From assembly GCA_024235015.1 (NCBI GenBank), contig JACKNG010000005.1, positions 186,001 through 250,000 of the forward strand: 64,000 nucleotides of DNA, read 5' to 3'. A program made the translations under genes and the position numbers. The notes below the pieces were generated by a model, which saw only the letters and a list, made by a program, of their open reading frames with translations, searched no databases and was not told the DNA's origin. This DNA comes from Gammaproteobacteria bacterium (GTDB lineage: Bacteria > Pseudomonadota > Gammaproteobacteria > Ga0077536). Below, piece after piece: positions 63,329-64,000 of the stretch (its first letter is position 1; each line of letters begins with the position of its first letter).

Positions 63329-64000
63329 ATGTCGATCACCGCCAACCTCGAACCGACCGAACGGGACAACTTCGCCGCCCTGGCGGATCGCTGGTGGGAT
63401 GCCGAGGGCCCCTGCCGCACCCTGCACGACATCAATCCCTGCCGCCTGGACTACGTGCAGCGACGGGTCGACCTGGTCGGCGCACGGGTGGCCGACATCG
63501 GCTGCGGCGGCGGCCTGCTCAGCGAGGCGCTGGCGCGCGCCGGTAGCCGTGTCACCGCCATCGATGCCAGCCCCGAACTGATTGCCGTCGCGAGCGAGCA
63601 CGCCGCCGGCGGCGCGCTCGACATCGATTACCGCGCGATGCTCTCGGCACAGCTCGCGCTGGAGGCAGCGGGCTGCTTCGATGTCGTGACCTGCATGGAA
63701 TTGATCGAGCACGTGCCCGACGCCGACGCCCTGCTTGCCGACTGCGTCGCGCTGCTCGCGCCCGGCGGCAGCCTGTTCGTGTCGACCTTGAACCGTACCC
63801 CGCGCGCCTACGCACTCGGCATCGTCGCCGCCGAATACCTGCTCGGCCTGGTCCCGCGCGGTACCCACGACTATGCCCGTTTCATCCGTCCCTCGGAACT
63901 CGCCGCGGCGGCCCGCCGGCGCGGCATCGACGTGCTCGATGTCAGCGGCATGCACTACAACCCGCTCACGCGGCGCGCCCGCGCCGGCGGCGATCCCGGC
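63329..64000 (+). CDS. ubiG: Ubiquinone biosynthesis O-methyltransferase, 5' part
   Basis: The gene starts at MSITANLEPTERDNFAALAD and runs off the right end; 224 codons are present of about 240. It has the SAM-binding VADIGCGGGLLSEALARAG, the DASPELIAVAS and CMELIEHVPD motifs, and the UbiG-type RWWDAEGPCRTLHDINPCRL start. It methylates the hydroxyl groups of ubiquinone precursors. The frame is open to the last base. Confidence 0.94.
   Translation, partial: MSITANLEPTERDNFAALADRWWDAEGPCRTLHDINPCRLDYVQRRVDLVGARVADIGCGGGLLSEALARAGSRVTAIDASPELIAVASEHAAGGALDIDYRAMLSAQLALEAAGCFDVVTCMELIEHVPDADALLADCVALLAPGGSLFVSTLNRTPRAYALGIVAAEYLLGLVPRGTHDYARFIRPSELAAAARRRGIDVLDVSGMHYNPLTRRARAGGDPG

Overview
The window is dense, GC-rich bacterial chromosome. 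The gene content points to a free-living Gram-negative proteobacterium, most likely a gammaproteobacterium: leuC-leuD, ubiG, a gltX-tRNA-Ala-tRNA-Glu operon, a two-partner secretion locus, and VPLPA-CTERM (exosortase-type) surface proteins. I cannot name a genus from the sequence alone. There is no rRNA, no CRISPR array, no intact insertion sequence and no prophage.

Left part (1-34.4 kb). The window opens inside an HD-GYP phosphodiesterase gene that overlaps a six-PAS hybrid histidine kinase. A divergent pair of luciferase-like flavin oxidoreductases follows. Next comes gltX with tRNA-Ala and tRNA-Glu behind it; immediately beyond tRNA-Glu lies a 184-bp tandem repeat array carrying pieces of the tRNA 3' end. 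tRNA-Val reads the other way. After that come two VPLPA-CTERM exported proteins, a MOSC protein, two tandem transglutaminase-like proteases, a small Cys-rich protein, an FHA protein whose C-terminus looks like an IS3 OrfA DNA-binding domain, ytoQ, an amidohydrolase, a TfdB-like flavin hydroxylase, a MotA/MotB-like ion-driven pair, a CadC-like TPR regulator, an EF-hand protein, a cytochrome c, a DUF3617-like protein, an ada operon with a 2-oxoglutarate oxygenase, an enoyl-CoA hydratase/acyl-CoA ligase pair, leuCD and a Sel1-repeat protein. The enzymes suggest catabolism of organic or aromatic compounds.

Right part (34.4-64 kb). One large locus dominates. On the minus strand, a membrane-anchored parvulin isomerase precedes a TpsB outer-membrane transporter, a 5155-residue TpsA exoprotein (about 15.5 kb) and a SapC-family gene that starts 5 bases after the TpsA stop. 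On the plus strand, diverging from it, lie a class III nucleotide cyclase fused to an FHA domain, a PP2C phosphatase, a transmembrane Ser/Thr kinase with a huge extracytoplasmic region ending in a formylglycine-enzyme-like (SUMF1) fold, and a second membrane SUMF1 protein. This kinase/phosphatase/FHA set resembles the threonine-phosphorylation pathway that controls type VI secretion, but here it sits next to a two-partner secretion system. That arrangement is the best candidate for an undescribed system in the window. The 5' part of ubiG runs off the right end.
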